NCBI GenBank assembly: GCA_009692155.1
Contig: SHZW01000001.1
Location: 175,646-239,645 of the forward strand
DNA from: Nitrospiraceae bacterium
GTDB taxonomy: Bacteria; Nitrospirota; Nitrospiria; Nitrospirales; Nitrospiraceae
Direction of reading: 5' to 3'
Length of the DNA stretch: 64,000 bases
Every line of letters starts with the position of its first letter. The first letter of the stretch is position 1. A program made the position numbers and the translations under genes. Below the pieces are notes generated by a model. The model had not been told where the DNA came from and did not search any database. It saw nothing but the letters and a program-made list of their open reading frames with translations. Shown here piece by piece: positions 27,385-40,262 of this stretch.

Positions 27385-28884
27385 CTATTCCAACCCTTGT
27401 TCCGCCAGTTCGATCGCCTTCATCATCGCGCGGGCCTTACTGCAGGTCTCTTCGTATTCACGCTCGGGCACCGAATCGGCGACGATCCCGGCCCCGGCCT
27501 GAATGTAGGCCTGACGGCCCTTGATGACGATCGTCCGAATGTTGATGCAGGTATCCATATTGCCGGAAAAGCTGAAGTACCCCACCGCGCCGGCATAGGG
27601 CCCGCGCTTGGTCGGTTCCAATTCCTCGATGATCTGCATGGCCCGGATCTTCGGCGCGCCGGAAACGGTTCCGGCAGGGAAACAGGCTTGCATGACATCA
27701 TACACGGTCTGCGACGGGTCCAGCGCACCGACGACGTCGGAAACGATATGCATCACGTGCGAATACCGCTCAACACGCATCAGCGCTTCCGCTTTGACCG
27801 TCCCCTTGCGGGCCACCCGCCCGACGTCGTTCCGGCCCAGATCGACCAGCATGACGTGCTCGGCCCGCTCCTTGGCGTCGGCGAGCAATTCTTTTTCGAG
27901 CGCCAGATCCTGCTCGTGCGTCTCGCCGCGTTTCCGGGTCCCCGCAATCGGGCGGACGGACACCGTGCCATCCTCGCACCGCACGAGGATCTCCGGCGAG
28001 GAGCCGACCAGTTCCACGCCGCCCACCCGCAGGTAATACATGTACGGCGAGGGATTCACGAGCCGTAGCGCGCGATAGATCTGGAGCGGCGTCGTATGGA
28101 TATTGGCCTCCCACCGCTGCGACAGGACCACCTGGAAAATATCGCCGGCCGTGATGTATTCCTTGCTCCGAGTCACCATTTTCTCGAAATCGGCCCGGCT
28201 CATGTTGGGCGTGAACGTCAGAGGCTTGTGGCGCCGCTTCGGCTTCACCCGCCGCAAGGGCCGGCGAAGGAGGGCGATCATTCCCTCGATGCGTTTCGTC
28301 GCATCCGCATAGGCCCGCCGCAGGTCGCTGTCCTTCCCGGACGGGACATGCGCGTTGGCCACAACCTTGATGGTCTGGGCCACGTTGTCGAAGATCAACA
28401 GCGTATCCGTGATCAGAAACGCGAAGTCCGGCAGGCCGAGCGCATCCTTGCGGCGCGGCGGAATGTCCTCGAACGACCGGACCACGTCATAGCCGAGATA
28501 CCCGACCGCGCCGCCGACGAACCGGGGCAAGCCCGGCACCGTGACCGGCCGGTAGGCGGCCAGGATTTCCTTGATGCGATCCAGCGGATTGCCCCCCATG
28601 GGGAGGCGCCGGACTTTCGAACCGTTCGTGATCATCACGTCGCCGTGATCTTCGCGGATGACGATCGGCGAACCGCTGCCCAGAAACGAATACCGGGCCC
28701 AGTTTTCTCCACCTTCGACGCTTTCAAGCAGATAGGCGGACGGGCCGTGGTCGATTTTCGTAAAGGCGGAAACTGGGGTTTCGAAATCGGCGAGAATCTC
28801 TTTGTACAGAGGAATCAGGTTCCCCCGTGATGATAGAGCGCGGAATTCGTCAAAGCCGAGGGAGTAGTTCGACGAGGCCGTCAT
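27385..28884 (-). CDS. trpE: Anthranilate synthase component I
   Basis: TrpE converts chorismate and ammonia to anthranilate. The 499-residue protein shows the tryptophan feedback site 'YLLESVEGGENWARYSFLG' near residues 50-68, and the chorismate-binding core 'PIAGTRKRGETHEQD', 'LVDLGRNDVGRVA', 'FPAGTVSGAPKIRAM' and 'GAGIVADSVPEREYEET'. Presence of LLES suggests normal feedback inhibition by tryptophan. The start overlaps, as ATGA, a 45-codon ORF (28881-29018) that repeats the first 40 residues of TrpE itself. Confidence 0.96.
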   Translation of the reverse strand: MTASSNYSLGFDEFRALSSRGNLIPLYKEILADFETPVSAFTKIDHGPSAYLLESVEGGENWARYSFLGSGSPIVIREDHGDVMITNGSKVRRLPMGGNPLDRIKEILAAYRPVTVPGLPRFVGGAVGYLGYDVVRSFEDIPPRRKDALGLPDFAFLITDTLLIFDNVAQTIKVVANAHVPSGKDSDLRRAYADATKRIEGMIALLRRPLRRVKPKRRHKPLTFTPNMSRADFEKMVTRSKEYITAGDIFQVVLSQRWEANIHTTPLQIYRALRLVNPSPYMYYLRVGGVELVGSSPEILVRCEDGTVSVRPIAGTRKRGETHEQDLALEKELLADAKERAEHVMLVDLGRNDVGRVARKGTVKAEALMRVERYSHVMHIVSDVVGALDPSQTVYDVMQACFPAGTVSGAPKIRAMQIIEELEPTKRGPYAGAVGYFSFSGNMDTCINIRTIVIKGRQAYIQAGAGIVADSVPEREYEETCSKARAMMKAIELAEQGLE

Positions 28885-29018
28885 TCGCCCACCTGCAGAG
28901 TACCTTCGGCGAATGCAGTGAGAGGCGAGAAAATCGATTTAAAACAGGGAATCAGGTTTCCCCGCGAAGCCAGGGCGCGGAACTCATCAAAGCTGAGGGA
29001 ATAGACGGACGTTTGCAT
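28881..29018 (-). CDS. 45-codon ORF duplicating the TrpE N-terminus
   Basis: The ORF starts ATG at 29018 and stops at TGA 28883-28881, overlapping the trpE ATG. Its product begins 'MQTSVYSLSFDEFRALASRG', continuing 'NLIPCFKSIFSPLTAFAEG'; TrpE begins with 'YSLGFDEFRALSSRGNLIP'. The DNA is also clearly similar, so this is a diverged tandem duplication of the trpE 5' end. It lacks the tryptophan-binding LLES segment and all catalytic parts. It could be a relic of an older trpE or pabB copy, or a kept leader ORF for translational coupling. No strong ribosome site is visible before its ATG. Whether it is translated is unknown. Confidence 0.6.
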   Translation of the reverse strand: MQTSVYSLSFDEFRALASRGNLIPCFKSIFSPLTAFAEGTLQVGE

Positions 29019-29034
29019 CACGGGTCCACATACG

Positions 29035-29628
29035 TTATGGCTGCGGTGGAGCCACCACCAACTGCTGGCCCACTTCGATCACGTCGTTCTTCAGATTGTT
29101 CCACTGCCTGATTTGCTGGACCGAGACGCCGTTCTGCCGCGCAATTCGGAACACGGTTTCGCCCGCCTGAACGACATGCACCACCGGCGCCCCCCCCGCC
29201 TGGGCCGGGACCGGGACCGGAGCCAGAGTCGGAACCGGATCTGCCATTGCAGGCGCAGGGACTGCCGCCATCGCTTCGGGTTTGGCTTTCTGCTTGGCCT
29301 TCTTCGATTTCTTCGTTTGCGCCCGCATCCCCTCGGTCTCGCGGGCCGCTGCAGCCTCTTCTTGAATGCTGGCCAACTGCTCGCGGACCGCCTGAATCTG
29401 CGCCGTCATCTCGCGATTGCGCCCTTCCATCTCGCCCGCCTGCAGTTTGACGCGCTTCAACTCGGCGTCCAAATCGCCGGTCCGCTTTTCCTCCTGCGCC
29501 AGCAGCCGCTGAAAATTCAGGCTCCTGGATTTTTCAGCTTCGTATTTTTCTGCCATCACGCAACCGGTCAGCAGCACCCCGCTGAAGCCGATCGCCACCA
29601 GCCGCATAACCGTCGTCTCATATGCCAT
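29035..29628 (-). CDS. LysM-domain coiled-coil lipoprotein
   Basis: A 197-residue predicted lipoprotein with lipobox 'LLTGC' at about residues 19-23. A coiled coil of about 75 residues follows ('EKYEAEKSRSLNFQRLLAQEEKR' pattern), then a lysine-rich and a Pro/Ala-rich linker, and a C-terminal LysM domain (about 150-195, 'VHVVQAGETVFRIARQNG') that should bind peptidoglycan. It is probably an envelope-tethering protein. A second ATG at 29607 would give a tighter signal peptide. It lies 16 bases upstream of the trpE leader ORF and shares its promoter region, an unusual first gene for a trp transcript. Confidence 0.8.
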   Translation of the reverse strand: MAYETTVMRLVAIGFSGVLLTGCVMAEKYEAEKSRSLNFQRLLAQEEKRTGDLDAELKRVKLQAGEMEGRNREMTAQIQAVREQLASIQEEAAAARETEGMRAQTKKSKKAKQKAKPEAMAAVPAPAMADPVPTLAPVPVPAQAGGAPVVHVVQAGETVFRIARQNGVSVQQIRQWNNLKNDVIEVGQQLVVAPPQP

Positions 29629-29630
29629 AG

Positions 29631-33112
<3,482 letters not shown>

Positions 33113-33381
33113 CGGTTATGAGAATTAAGGACGAGCGACCGACCAGGAAGACCGGATCGGACTTTCCCCGACCCCGAGGAAGGGGGACACAGAAGTCATT
33201 AGGTGATTCAAGGTGGGCACCAGATTAGGGTATTGGAGGCCACTGCCATTCATTGAGGAAATACTTTACCATAGGAGAGTGCTAACGAGCAAGACATTCG
33301 ATTAAGACGTTTCACGAAAAACAATTTAAAATCAATGACTTAGATATTTATATTGATCAGTTCAGATTCCTTGAGAAGCGG
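33113..33381. other. Intergenic region, AT-rich, no gene seen
   Basis: The part near 33280-33360 is much richer in A and T than its surroundings. It must contain the promoter of the CNNM/CBS gene and the 3' end of the rlpA transcript. No convincing promoter pair, terminator or ORF was found. Confidence 0.5.
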
Positions 33382-34056
33382 TTAGGTATCGTCCCGGACG
33401 ACCAACGGATCAACCTGAAATTGAGCTTCCAGACGACCGGCTATAGCCTCAGCCTGCTGCTCGGAAGTAAATCGTCCGACATGGACCCGGTAGCGACGCC
33501 CGCTCGCCAGATCGACGGTCTCCACCCTGACATCGGAATACTGGCCCCGGAGTCGTCCCGCCAAAGCCTGGGCATTGGCTTGTTCGGCAAAAGACGCCAC
33601 CTGAACCCGGAGATACCCCATGGCCCCTGGCCGCCCCTGATAGGCCACAACCTTGATCTCAACCTGGTCCGTTCCGTTGCCGATCATGCTGAGGGCCTGG
33701 GCACCGGCCTGGGACAGATCCAAAATCCGGTTCTTGGCAAAGGGGCCGCGGTCGTTCACCCGAACAGTGACTGTCCGGCCGCTCGTCAACGACCGAACCT
33801 GGACCACAGAGCCGAGGGGCAGGGTCCGGTGGGCAGCCGTCAGTTGGTGCATGTCATAGGTTTCACCGTTGGCGGTTTTACGGCCGTGGAACCCCGGACC
33901 ATACCAGGACGCCATACCCCGCTCCACATAGCCGATGGGATAGCCCGCAGCGGGAATATGGCAGGATACCGGAGCCGTTCCGCAACCGTAGAAAAGAAAC
34001 GATGGCAGGAGAAGAACGAGAGCCGGAATATACCGCGCGCGCGTCCTAAATTTCAT
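33382..34056 (-). CDS. rlpA: RlpA-like septal ring lipoprotein with SPOR domain
   Basis: A 224-residue predicted lipoprotein: signal peptide with 'FLFYGC' as lipobox, a double-psi beta-barrel domain ('GMASWYGPGFHGRKTANGE', 'VRVNDRGPFAKNRILDLS') of the RlpA lytic-transglycosylase family, and a C-terminal SPOR domain (about 150-220, 'YLRVQVASFAEQANAQALAGR' region) that binds denuded septal glycan. The Asp in 'VNDRGPF' needed for catalysis in RlpA is present. The start at 34056 follows GGAG and overlaps the stop of the ACT gene by 11 bases. A longer form starting at 34071 is less likely. Confidence 0.88.
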   Translation of the reverse strand: MKFRTRARYIPALVLLLPSFLFYGCGTAPVSCHIPAAGYPIGYVERGMASWYGPGFHGRKTANGETYDMHQLTAAHRTLPLGSVVQVRSLTSGRTVTVRVNDRGPFAKNRILDLSQAGAQALSMIGNGTDQVEIKVVAYQGRPGAMGYLRVQVASFAEQANAQALAGRLRGQYSDVRVETVDLASGRRYRVHVGRFTSEQQAEAIAGRLEAQFQVDPLVVRDDT

Positions 34057-34468
34057 CCAGTGACTCTCCACGAAGAACTTCCTGGGCTTTCTTCACATCA
34101 GAAACCGACAGCACCACGATCGCCCGCTTCCCCTCACGCGACGGCGTGCAATAGCCGCACGTGATGTTGATGTGGGCATCCCTCAAATGCTGTGCCACAT
34201 CGCCGAGCGCCCCCGGCGTATTCTCGAGGCTCAACACCAACGCCTGCTCTTCGTAGTAATCAATCTTCTCCGCCCTGAGCGCCGCACGGCCCTTCTCGAC
34301 GTCCGACACGACCACGCGCATATTGTCTTTCCCGGCGGCCTGGCCCGACTGCTCCCAGGCACAGAACGCTTTAATGTTCACGCTCTTCGAGCCGAATGCC
34401 TTGGCGATCCGCGCCAACACGCCCGGCTTACTCTCCAGACTCAGCACAAATTGCGTTGCGATGGGCAT
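34046..34468 (-). CDS. Tandem ACT-domain protein
   Basis: A 140-residue cytoplasmic protein made of two ACT domains: 'FVLSLESKPGVLARIAKAFGSKSVNI' region, then 'LVLSLENTPGALGDVAQHLRDAHINI' region. Both have the xPGxL loop at the effector site. Stand-alone ACT pairs usually sense amino acids, but the ligand cannot be read from sequence. Residues 'AWEQSGQAAGKDNMRVVVSD' form a slightly longer loop in the first domain. It overlaps rlpA and follows the cupin gene by 18 bases. It differs from the 182-residue ACT protein at 12.0 kb in length and motif. Confidence 0.75.
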   Translation of the reverse strand: MPIATQFVLSLESKPGVLARIAKAFGSKSVNIKAFCAWEQSGQAAGKDNMRVVVSDVEKGRAALRAEKIDYYEEQALVLSLENTPGALGDVAQHLRDAHINITCGYCTPSREGKRAIVVLSVSDVKKAQEVLRGESLDEI

Positions 34469-34486
34469 TTCGTTCTCGCCTCCCCT

Positions 34487-34780
34487 CTATCCGTTTTTAT
34501 AGCCGTACAGCCACTGAGCCGTCGTACCCCCGACATTGCGCACCGAATGGCATGCGCGCGCCGGAATGAGCACTTCTTCACCCTTTTTTGGTCTGAACCG
34601 CCGACCGTGCATCTCCAGCTCCAAGCCGCCTTCCACGATCATCAGGAGTTCATCAGTCGCATGGACATAGTCTTCCCATACCTGCCCCGGCGGGTCAACC
34701 CAGAGCCCGCAACTGAACCCGCGGGCGTGCCACCCGCTCTCGACGTGCTTCCGATCGATCTCCACATCGTGAGTATACAT
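34487..34780 (-). CDS. Small cupin-domain protein
   Basis: A 97-residue single-domain cupin. The two cupin motifs are seen as 'HATDELLMIVEGGLELEMHG' (G-x5-H-like with His, then E) and 'PKKGEEVLIPARACHSVRN' with the second histidine, so a metal site is plausible. The fold is shared by many enzymes and sensors and no substrate can be given. The ATG at 34780 is used; an in-frame TTG six codons earlier overlaps the ribosome site and is rejected. Confidence 0.75.
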   Translation of the reverse strand: MYTHDVEIDRKHVESGWHARGFSCGLWVDPPGQVWEDYVHATDELLMIVEGGLELEMHGRRFRPKKGEEVLIPARACHSVRNVGGTTAQWLYGYKNG

Positions 34781-34801
34781 TGTTCCATTCGTCTCCAAAC
34801 G

Positions 34802-34834
34802 AAAAAGGGGACACGGCCTGTCACCGCATCCCCT
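34802..34834 (-). terminator. Intrinsic terminator after the 34870 gene
   Basis: On the minus strand AGGGGATGCGG pairs with CCGTGTCCCCT (11 bp, two G-U pairs) around a 7-base loop and is followed by five T residues. It separates the hypothetical gene from the cupin gene. Confidence 0.75.
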
Positions 34835-34869
34835 TCTCGGATCACCCGGTGCGCCGCAGGCGCTTCACG

Positions 34870-35280
34870 TCACGACAGCTGAAAGACTCCGTTCACGAAT
34901 GAATATTCGTAGACGCCGTTCAGCGTGATCTTGGATCGAAGCGCGATCGTCTGCGCCTCCACGCGACGCCCCTTGGGCACGAACAGGAAAAGCGGAACGC
35001 TCAGCCCCATATCATCCTGCCAGCGCCCGCTGGTGCCGGCTGCGGTCAACGAATCTTCCGTTTCCACTTCCGCCACCCACTCCATCTTGTTGCGTCCGGC
35101 TTTAAACGTCCACCCGATGATGTCCGCATAGCTCCGATCGGATTCGGCCCACTTGGCCCGTTCCTCGTCGGAATTGATCGTGATCTGGCATTGCCAGGAC
35201 CGGGCCCAGCGCTGCGCCACCAGATTGACAACCTGGTCATGCGCGGATTGCGTGACGACGTCGCGCGTAAGCGTGCTCAT
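34870..35280 (-). CDS. Conserved-looking hypothetical protein
   Basis: A 136-residue protein (MSTLTRDVVTQSAHDQVVNL...) with no signal peptide or membrane segment. Tryptophan-rich stretches ('VAQRWARSWQCQITIN', 'IGWTFKAGRNKMEWVAEVETED') and an alternating C-terminal half suggest a compact alpha/beta fold. No family was recognised. The ATG follows 'GGAGAGGCC'. It is 18 bases downstream of nrdJ on the same strand and ends in its own terminator, so it is probably the second gene of the nrdJ transcript; a link to nucleotide or DNA metabolism is only a guess. Confidence 0.65.
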   Translation of the reverse strand: MSTLTRDVVTQSAHDQVVNLVAQRWARSWQCQITINSDEERAKWAESDRSYADIIGWTFKAGRNKMEWVAEVETEDSLTAAGTSGRWQDDMGLSVPLFLFVPKGRRVEAQTIALRSKITLNGVYEYSFVNGVFQLS

Positions 35281-35298
35281 CCGGCCTCTCCTTCTTGC

Positions 35299-38200
35299 TT
35301 ACGAACACCCACTGGTTGAACCGCAGCCCATGCACTTGAGGCATGTGCCGTTGCGAACCAGCTTGAACTCCTTGCAGTTCTGGCACGGGTCGCCCTCGTA
35401 TCCCTGCAGCCGGGCCGTTTGCCGCTGCGTCTGGACTGCCGTGGCCGTCAGCGTGACGGTTTCGCGCGTCATCTCCATGCGCGCGACGCGGGCATGCCCG
35501 CTGCTAAGACTGTTTCCGTGACCGTTGCCGTTTCCCTTGCCCTCACGTTTTGGAAACCGGTCCGTGCTGATCGACAGCGCGGCCAGCGACGCAGGATCGG
35601 CCTCCTCTGCGTCCACGCACTCAGGGTCCTGTTCGTCCTTTTCCATCGAGTCCATCCGCAGGTCCTCTTCCTTCACCTGCGCGAGATCGCCCCGGTCCAG
35701 GTAGGTGATCGCCAGCTCGCGGAAGATGTAGTCGATGATCGAGGTAGACATCTTGATCCGCTCGTTGAGTTTCACCGGCCCGTTCGGCTCGAATCGCGTA
35801 AACACGAAGGCCTCGACATATTCTTCGAGCGGCACGCCGTGCTGCAGCCCCAGCGAGATCGCGATGGCGAAGCAGTTCATGAGGCTGCGAAACGCCGCCC
35901 CCTCCTTGTGCATGTCGAGAAAGATTTCGCCGAGCGAGCCGTCGACGTATTCGCCGGTCCGCAGGTAAATCTTGTGCCCGCCGACAATGGCTTTCTGGGT
36001 ATAGCCGGCACGCCGCTCCGGCATCCGGCGCCGGCGCCCGATATAGCGCACCATCACGCGCTCGGTGATCTTCTCCGCCATCTTCAGCACATCGCTGCTC
36101 TCGACGACGTCCTCGGACGCCTCCGTGGAGGAATTGAGCGGCTGGCTGAGCTTGGAGCCGTCCCGGTAGAGCGCCACGGCCTTGTTCATCAACCGCCACG
36201 CGAGCAGGTAGGAATCCTTCACCTCCTGCACCGTCGCATCGGCCGGCATGTTGATCGTTTTGCTGATCGCGCCGCTGATGAATGGCTGCGCCGCCGCCAT
36301 CATGCGAATGTGCGCATCCACCGCGATATAGCGCTTGCCGGTCCGGCCGCACCGGTTGGCGCAGTCGAACACCGGCAAATGCTCGATCTTCAGATGCGGA
36401 GCCCCTTCCACCGTCATGGTGCCGCAACAGTAATCGTTGGCCGCCATGATCTGTTCCTGCGTAAAGCCGAGCACCCGGAGCATGTTGAAGCCCGGATCGT
36501 TCAACTGCTCATCCGTGAAGCCCAGCTTCTCCCTGCAGAACTCCTCGCCGAGCGTGTATTTGTTGAATGCGAACTGGATCTCGAACGCCTGCCACAACCC
36601 CGCCTCCAGACAATCCAGCGCCGCGCCATCGAATCCCTTCGCCTGCAACGTTTCATGGTTGACGAAGGGCGCGGCCTTGAGGGTCCGCCGGCCGGTGCAA
36701 TACGTGACGATCTCCTGAATTTGCGCCTCGGCGTATCCCAGCGTTTGCAACGCCGGCGGCAGGCTCTGATTGATGATCTTGAAATAGCCGCCACCCGCCA
36801 GTTTTTTGAACTTCACCAGGGCGAAGTCCGGCTCGATGCCGGTCGTATCGCAGTCCATGACCAGGCCGATCGTGCCGGTCGGCGCGATGCAGGTCGTCTG
36901 CGCGTTGCGGAACCCATAGGCCGTGCCCAGCTCCAACGCCCGGTCCCAGGCGCGCCGCGCACCGATGAGCAACTCCGGGGGGCAGTGCTCCGGATGAATG
37001 CCCACAGGCTTGACGGTCAGCCCTTCATATTCTTCCAGCGCCGCGCCATACGCCGCCCGCCGGTGGTTTCGCATGACCCGCAGCATGTGCTCGCGGTTTT
37101 TCGCATAGCCCTCGAACACGCCCAATTCGGCCGCCATCTCGGCCGAGGTGGCATAGGATTCGCCGGTCAGAATTGCCGTGATCGCGCCGCAGATCGCCAA
37201 CGCCTTGGGAGAATCATAGGGAATGCCCTGCCGCATCAGCACGGTGCCGAGGTTGGCATACCCCAGGCCCAGCGTCCGGAAGATAAAACTCTTCTGCGCG
37301 ATCGGCTTACTCGGGAAAGACGCCATCAGCACGCTGATTTCGAGGGTGATCGTCCAGAGCCGCACCGCGTGGCGGAAATCGTCCAGGTTGAACCGGCCGT
37401 CCGCCGTATAAAACTGGCCGAGATTCAGGGAGGCCAGGTTGCAGGCCGTATCGTCCAGGAACATGTACTCGCTGCATGGATTCGACGCGTTGATCCGTCC
37501 ATCTTCCGGACAGGTGTGCCACTCGTTGATCGTCGTGTCGTACTGCGTGCCAGGGTCCGCGCAGATCCAGGCCGCCCAGGCGATCCGATCCCACAGTTCG
37601 CGCGCCTTGATATTTTTCGTGACCTTGCCGTCCGTCCGCCGCTTGAGCTGCCAGTCGCCGTCCTTTTCCAGGGCTTCGAAGAACTGATTCGGGATGCGGA
37701 TGCTGTTATTGGAGTTCTGTCCCGAGACCGTCTGATAGGCCCTGCCGTCCCAGTTGACGTCGTACTCGTGAAACACAAAATGCGTGAAGCCCTCCTGGGC
37801 ATAGATGAACATGCGCTGGATATAGGCTTCCGGAACATACGCCTGCCGCGCGGCGCGAATGGCGTCCTTCAGCGCAGGATTGTTCTGCAGATTCGTCTCC
37901 ACCTTCGTCCCGCTGCCATCGGGGACGTGACAGGCTTTCAGGACCGCGTTCAGGCGCTGCGCGCAGATCTTCGAGCCGGCCACCATGGCGGCCACTTTCT
38001 GCTCCTCGATCACTTTCCACTCGATGAACTCTTCGATATCGGGGTGATCCAGATCGAGACAGACCATCTTGGCGGCGCGTCTCGTCGTTCCGCCCGACTT
38101 GATGGCGCCGGCGGCGCGATCGCCGATTTTAAGAAACGACATCAAGCCGGAGGATCGGCCGCCGCCGGACAGCGATTCGTTATCGCCACGGAGCTTGGAG

Positions 38201-39966
38201 AAATTCGTGCCGGTTCCCGATCCGTATTTGAACAACCGCGCCTCCCTCATCCACAAGTCCATGATCCCGCCCTCGTTGACGAGATCATCTTCAATGGACT
38301 GGATGAAGCAGTTGTGTACGATCACATTATTGGAGAGGTACTGACCGCTTTCAGTCTGAATGTCATAGACATCCTGCACTCCTACGGCTTCAATCCGCTC
38401 GATGACTTCCTCCCGCAACGGAGGCAGTTGCTTGCCGGGGAACCGGTTCGAGCAGGACGTATCCAACTTCTTCCGTTTGTCCTCCGACACGAATCCGATC
38501 AGATCCCGGAATCGCGCGCGCGCGTCCGCATACCCAATGGAAACAAAATACGGCGTCCGCCGATTTTCCCTCGTTTCCACTCCACGCTGAATTCGAGCGT
38601 AAATGCCGAGATTCAACAGTAGGGCCTGAACGTCGAGCGCCAGTTGCTGCGAGATCGTCGTCAACACGACGTCAGCGGTGCGGGACGAACGGGACCGGAG
38701 TCGAACCGTACCGTCCGCCTGAAACAAGGCCGACAGATAGGCCGCTTGCGCTTGACGCCCTGCCGCCCGAATTGCCGCGGGCATCGCGAGGTCGGCATCA
38801 CCGCGCAACAGTTCATATTTCTCGACAAACGGCCGGAGCACTTCCCCGTAGAGACGAATGCGGCGGACATCCAGATCGGGCGACCGCGTCTCGACCGTAC
38901 GGACATGATAATGTACTCCCGCAAAGACCCGCTGCACCCGGTCGAGCACGAAATTGAATTCGTCCTTGTCGATCGTCATGAACTCGACGGTGAGGCTGCG
39001 GTTCGTCCCCTCCCGGTACTGGCCGACGAATCCGTCGCCCTGCAGCCATCCGACCAATGCCGCCTCATCCATTTCACCCGCGCCGGCCTCTTTGGAAACG
39101 ACGGTCTGAGTCGAAAGCTGCATCCGCATGCCGGGCGCCAATTCGTCCACCCGGCGCCACTCTCCCTCCGAGCGACGCATAGCCAGTGCATACACCAGGT
39201 GATCGGCAGTGGCCTCAACGCACACGCCGTTCTTCAATACGATCCGGAAGACCGGCTTGCGCCCGTTCATCTTTCCGGCAACGACACGAGTCATCCCCCT
39301 CCCATGATCGCGCCCGTCGAAGACTTCCAAGCCGATCAACTGCCTTGCCACAATGTCGCCGATCGGCATCGGACCCTGCGGTGTTGAAATCAAGGCATGA
39401 TACGGCTGGCACGCATGGGGTTGCGGATGCTCGAAGGCATTGGTCGCCTTCGTCATGTGCTTGCTCTTGGGATCCACGTAATAGTGGCCCTGTGCCGGCC
39501 CCGAAAGGTTGTAGGCAAAGTGCAGACCGGTATTGAACCACTGCGGAGAATTGGGAGCCGCCATCTGGCGCGCCAGCATATGGCACGTCTCATCGTAAAA
39601 AGCGGTGGCATCTTCCTTGGTGTTGAAATAGCCGTGGGCTTTCCCCCAGTGCGTCCAGCAGCCAGCCATCCGATGGAACACTTGCCGGGCATCGCGCTCG
39701 CCTCCCGACACCGGCTTCTCATCTGATCCGGCCGATCCGGTGAGGGGCTTCCCATCAGCGCCGACCTGCGGCACGCCCGCCTTGCGGAAATATTTCTGCG
39801 CCAGAATATCGATGGCCAACTGCGTCCACTGCTCCGGAACATCGATGTTCTCGAGCTTGAAGACGACGGACCCATCGGGATTTCTGATTTCAGAAGAACG
39901 CTTCACGAACTGGATCCCATCATAAGGACCCTGCCCTTTCCGCGTAAATCGACGTTCGATCCTCAC
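35299..39966 (-). CDS. nrdJ: B12-dependent (class II) ribonucleotide reductase with intein
   Basis: NrdJ reduces ribonucleotides to deoxyribonucleotides using adenosylcobalamin, so it works with or without oxygen. The precursor is 1555 residues; removal of a 367-residue intein (codons 186-552) leaves 1188 residues. Visible extein features are '[21 protein letters not shown]' in the active-site barrel, '[19 protein letters not shown]', and a C-terminal cysteine tail ('[22 protein letters not shown]') that relays electrons. The start is GTG at 39966 after AAGGAGG. No other reductase gene is in the window. The upstream region carries two NrdR-like boxes, a near-consensus promoter and a structured leader with a terminator. 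Confidence 0.95.
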   Translation of the reverse strand: MRIERRFTRKGQGPYDGIQFVKRSSEIRNPDGSVVFKLENIDVPEQWTQLAIDILAQKYFRKAGVPQVGADGKPLTGSAGSDEKPVSGGERDARQVFHRMAGCWTHWGKAHGYFNTKEDATAFYDETCHMLARQMAAPNSPQWFNTGLHFAYNLSGPAQGHYYVDPKSKHMTKATNAFEHPQPHACQPYHALISTPQGPMPIGDIVARQLIGLEVFDGRDHGRGMTRVVAGKMNGRKPVFRIVLKNGVCVEATADHLVYALAMRRSEGEWRRVDELAPGMRMQLSTQTVVSKEAGAGEMDEAALVGWLQGDGFVGQYREGTNRSLTVEFMTIDKDEFNFVLDRVQRVFAGVHYHVRTVETRSPDLDVRRIRLYGEVLRPFVEKYELLRGDADLAMPAAIRAAGRQAQAAYLSALFQADGTVRLRSRSSRTADVVLTTISQQLALDVQALLLNLGIYARIQRGVETRENRRTPYFVSIGYADARARFRDLIGFVSEDKRKKLDTSCSNRFPGKQLPPLREEVIERIEAVGVQDVYDIQTESGQYLSNNVIVHNCFIQSIEDDLVNEGGIMDLWMREARLFKYGSGTGTNFSKLRGDNESLSGGGRSSGLMSFLKIGDRAAGAIKSGGTTRRAAKMVCLDLDHPDIEEFIEWKVIEEQKVAAMVAGSKICAQRLNAVLKACHVPDGSGTKVETNLQNNPALKDAIRAARQAYVPEAYIQRMFIYAQEGFTHFVFHEYDVNWDGRAYQTVSGQNSNNSIRIPNQFFEALEKDGDWQLKRRTDGKVTKNIKARELWDRIAWAAWICADPGTQYDTTINEWHTCPEDGRINASNPCSEYMFLDDTACNLASLNLGQFYTADGRFNLDDFRHAVRLWTITLEISVLMASFPSKPIAQKSFIFRTLGLGYANLGTVLMRQGIPYDSPKALAICGAITAILTGESYATSAEMAAELGVFEGYAKNREHMLRVMRNHRRAAYGAALEEYEGLTVKPVGIHPEHCPPELLIGARRAWDRALELGTAYGFRNAQTTCIAPTGTIGLVMDCDTTGIEPDFALVKFKKLAGGGYFKIINQSLPPALQTLGYAEAQIQEIVTYCTGRRTLKAAPFVNHETLQAKGFDGAALDCLEAGLWQAFEIQFAFNKYTLGEEFCREKLGFTDEQLNDPGFNMLRVLGFTQEQIMAANDYCCGTMTVEGAPHLKIEHLPVFDCANRCGRTGKRYIAVDAHIRMMAAAQPFISGAISKTINMPADATVQEVKDSYLLAWRLMNKAVALYRDGSKLSQPLNSSTEASEDVVESSDVLKMAEKITERVMVRYIGRRRRMPERRAGYTQKAIVGGHKIYLRTGEYVDGSLGEIFLDMHKEGAAFRSLMNCFAIAISLGLQHGVPLEEYVEAFVFTRFEPNGPVKLNERIKMSTSIIDYIFRELAITYLDRGDLAQVKEEDLRMDSMEKDEQDPECVDAEEADPASLAALSISTDRFPKREGKGNGNGHGNSLSSGHARVARMEMTRETVTLTATAVQTQRQTARLQGYEGDPCQNCKEFKLVRNGTCLKCMGCGSTSGCS
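38311..39411 (-). other. Intein with LAGLIDADG homing endonuclease in NrdJ
   Basis: The insertion begins at Cys186 ('[16 protein letters not shown]') and ends in 'VIVHN' before Cys of 'CFIQSIEDD', exactly 367 codons. Splicing blocks are visible: block A at the N-terminus, block B '[10 protein letters not shown]' with the T-x-x-H motif, block F '[15 protein letters not shown]', and block G 'VIVHN/C' with the penultimate His, terminal Asn and Cys+1. Two LAGLIDADG motifs ('[11 protein letters not shown]', '[12 protein letters not shown]') keep their acidic residues, so the endonuclease may be active. The site lies in front of a conserved reductase cysteine, which probably belongs to the redox pair. 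Confidence 0.93.
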
Positions 39967-40056
39967 GTCACCCCTCCTTACTTAGCTTGTTACTGAAAAT
40001 ACAGCCTATCCCTGCTCACGCAGGTGCCATTAACATAGGACATTTCAAGAAAAAAC

Positions 40057-40087
40057 AGCGAATACCTCAAATGACGAGATATTCGCT
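40057..40087 (-). terminator. Intrinsic terminator in the nrdJ leader
   Basis: On the minus strand AGCGAATA pairs with TATTCGCT (8 bp, plus one C-G) around a short loop and is followed by G and six T residues. It lies 90 bases upstream of nrdJ and downstream of the only good promoter, so transcripts must pass it to reach nrdJ. Confidence 0.8.
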
Positions 40088-40221
40088 TATCCTATTGATA
40101 ATACTAAATAAAAACTCTTAAAGGCTTTCGGTTCAGCACTTGATGAGCATGAAACCACTTCATCACGCCTCCCCGCAAGCAACCAGACAATCAGGACCCC
40201 GGCAGTTCACCGATAGGATAA
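40087..40221 (-). ncRNA. Candidate structured leader RNA of nrdJ
   Basis: Just after the predicted transcription start the RNA reads UUAUCCUAU (40213-40221). Directly before the terminator stem it reads AUAGGAUAA (40087-40095), a perfect 9-bp complement. This closing stem encloses a 19-codon ORF with a strong ribosome site and stacks against the terminator. A second hairpin (CCTGC-GTGA-GCAGG inside CCTAT/ATAGG) follows the terminator. It resembles an attenuator or riboswitch, but no known family was recognised, and the cobalamin-riboswitch core was not found. Confidence 0.5.
40104..40163 (-). CDS. 19-codon leader ORF upstream of nrdJ
   Basis: ATG at 40163 is preceded by GGGGAGG with four bases between, the best ribosome site in the region. 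The ORF encodes 'MKWFHAHQVLNRKPLRVFI' and stops at TAG 40106-40104, 17 bases before the terminator stem. The peptide is strongly basic. It may be a regulatory leader peptide whose translation affects the terminator, or a small protein in its own right. Coding is inferred from the ribosome site and position only. Confidence 0.45.
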   Translation of the reverse strand: MKWFHAHQVLNRKPLRVFI

Positions 40222-40233
40222 AAAGTGGATCGG

Positions 40234-40262
40234 ACTATAGGCCCAAATATAGTGCCTGTCAA
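40234..40262 (-). promoter_or_regulatory. Sigma-70-like promoter of the nrdJ leader
   Basis: On the minus strand a consensus -35 TTGACA (40257-40262) is 17 bp from a -10 TATAGT (40234-40239). It is the best promoter match upstream of nrdJ and lies about 265 bp before the start codon. Confidence 0.7.

Noticed and set aside
35419..38622. Very long open frame (over 1000 codons) on the plus strand opposite nrdJ
   Set aside because: It is exactly antisense to a well-conserved reductase, has Arg/His/Pro-rich composition and no recognisable domain. Such frames are expected opposite GC-rich genes.
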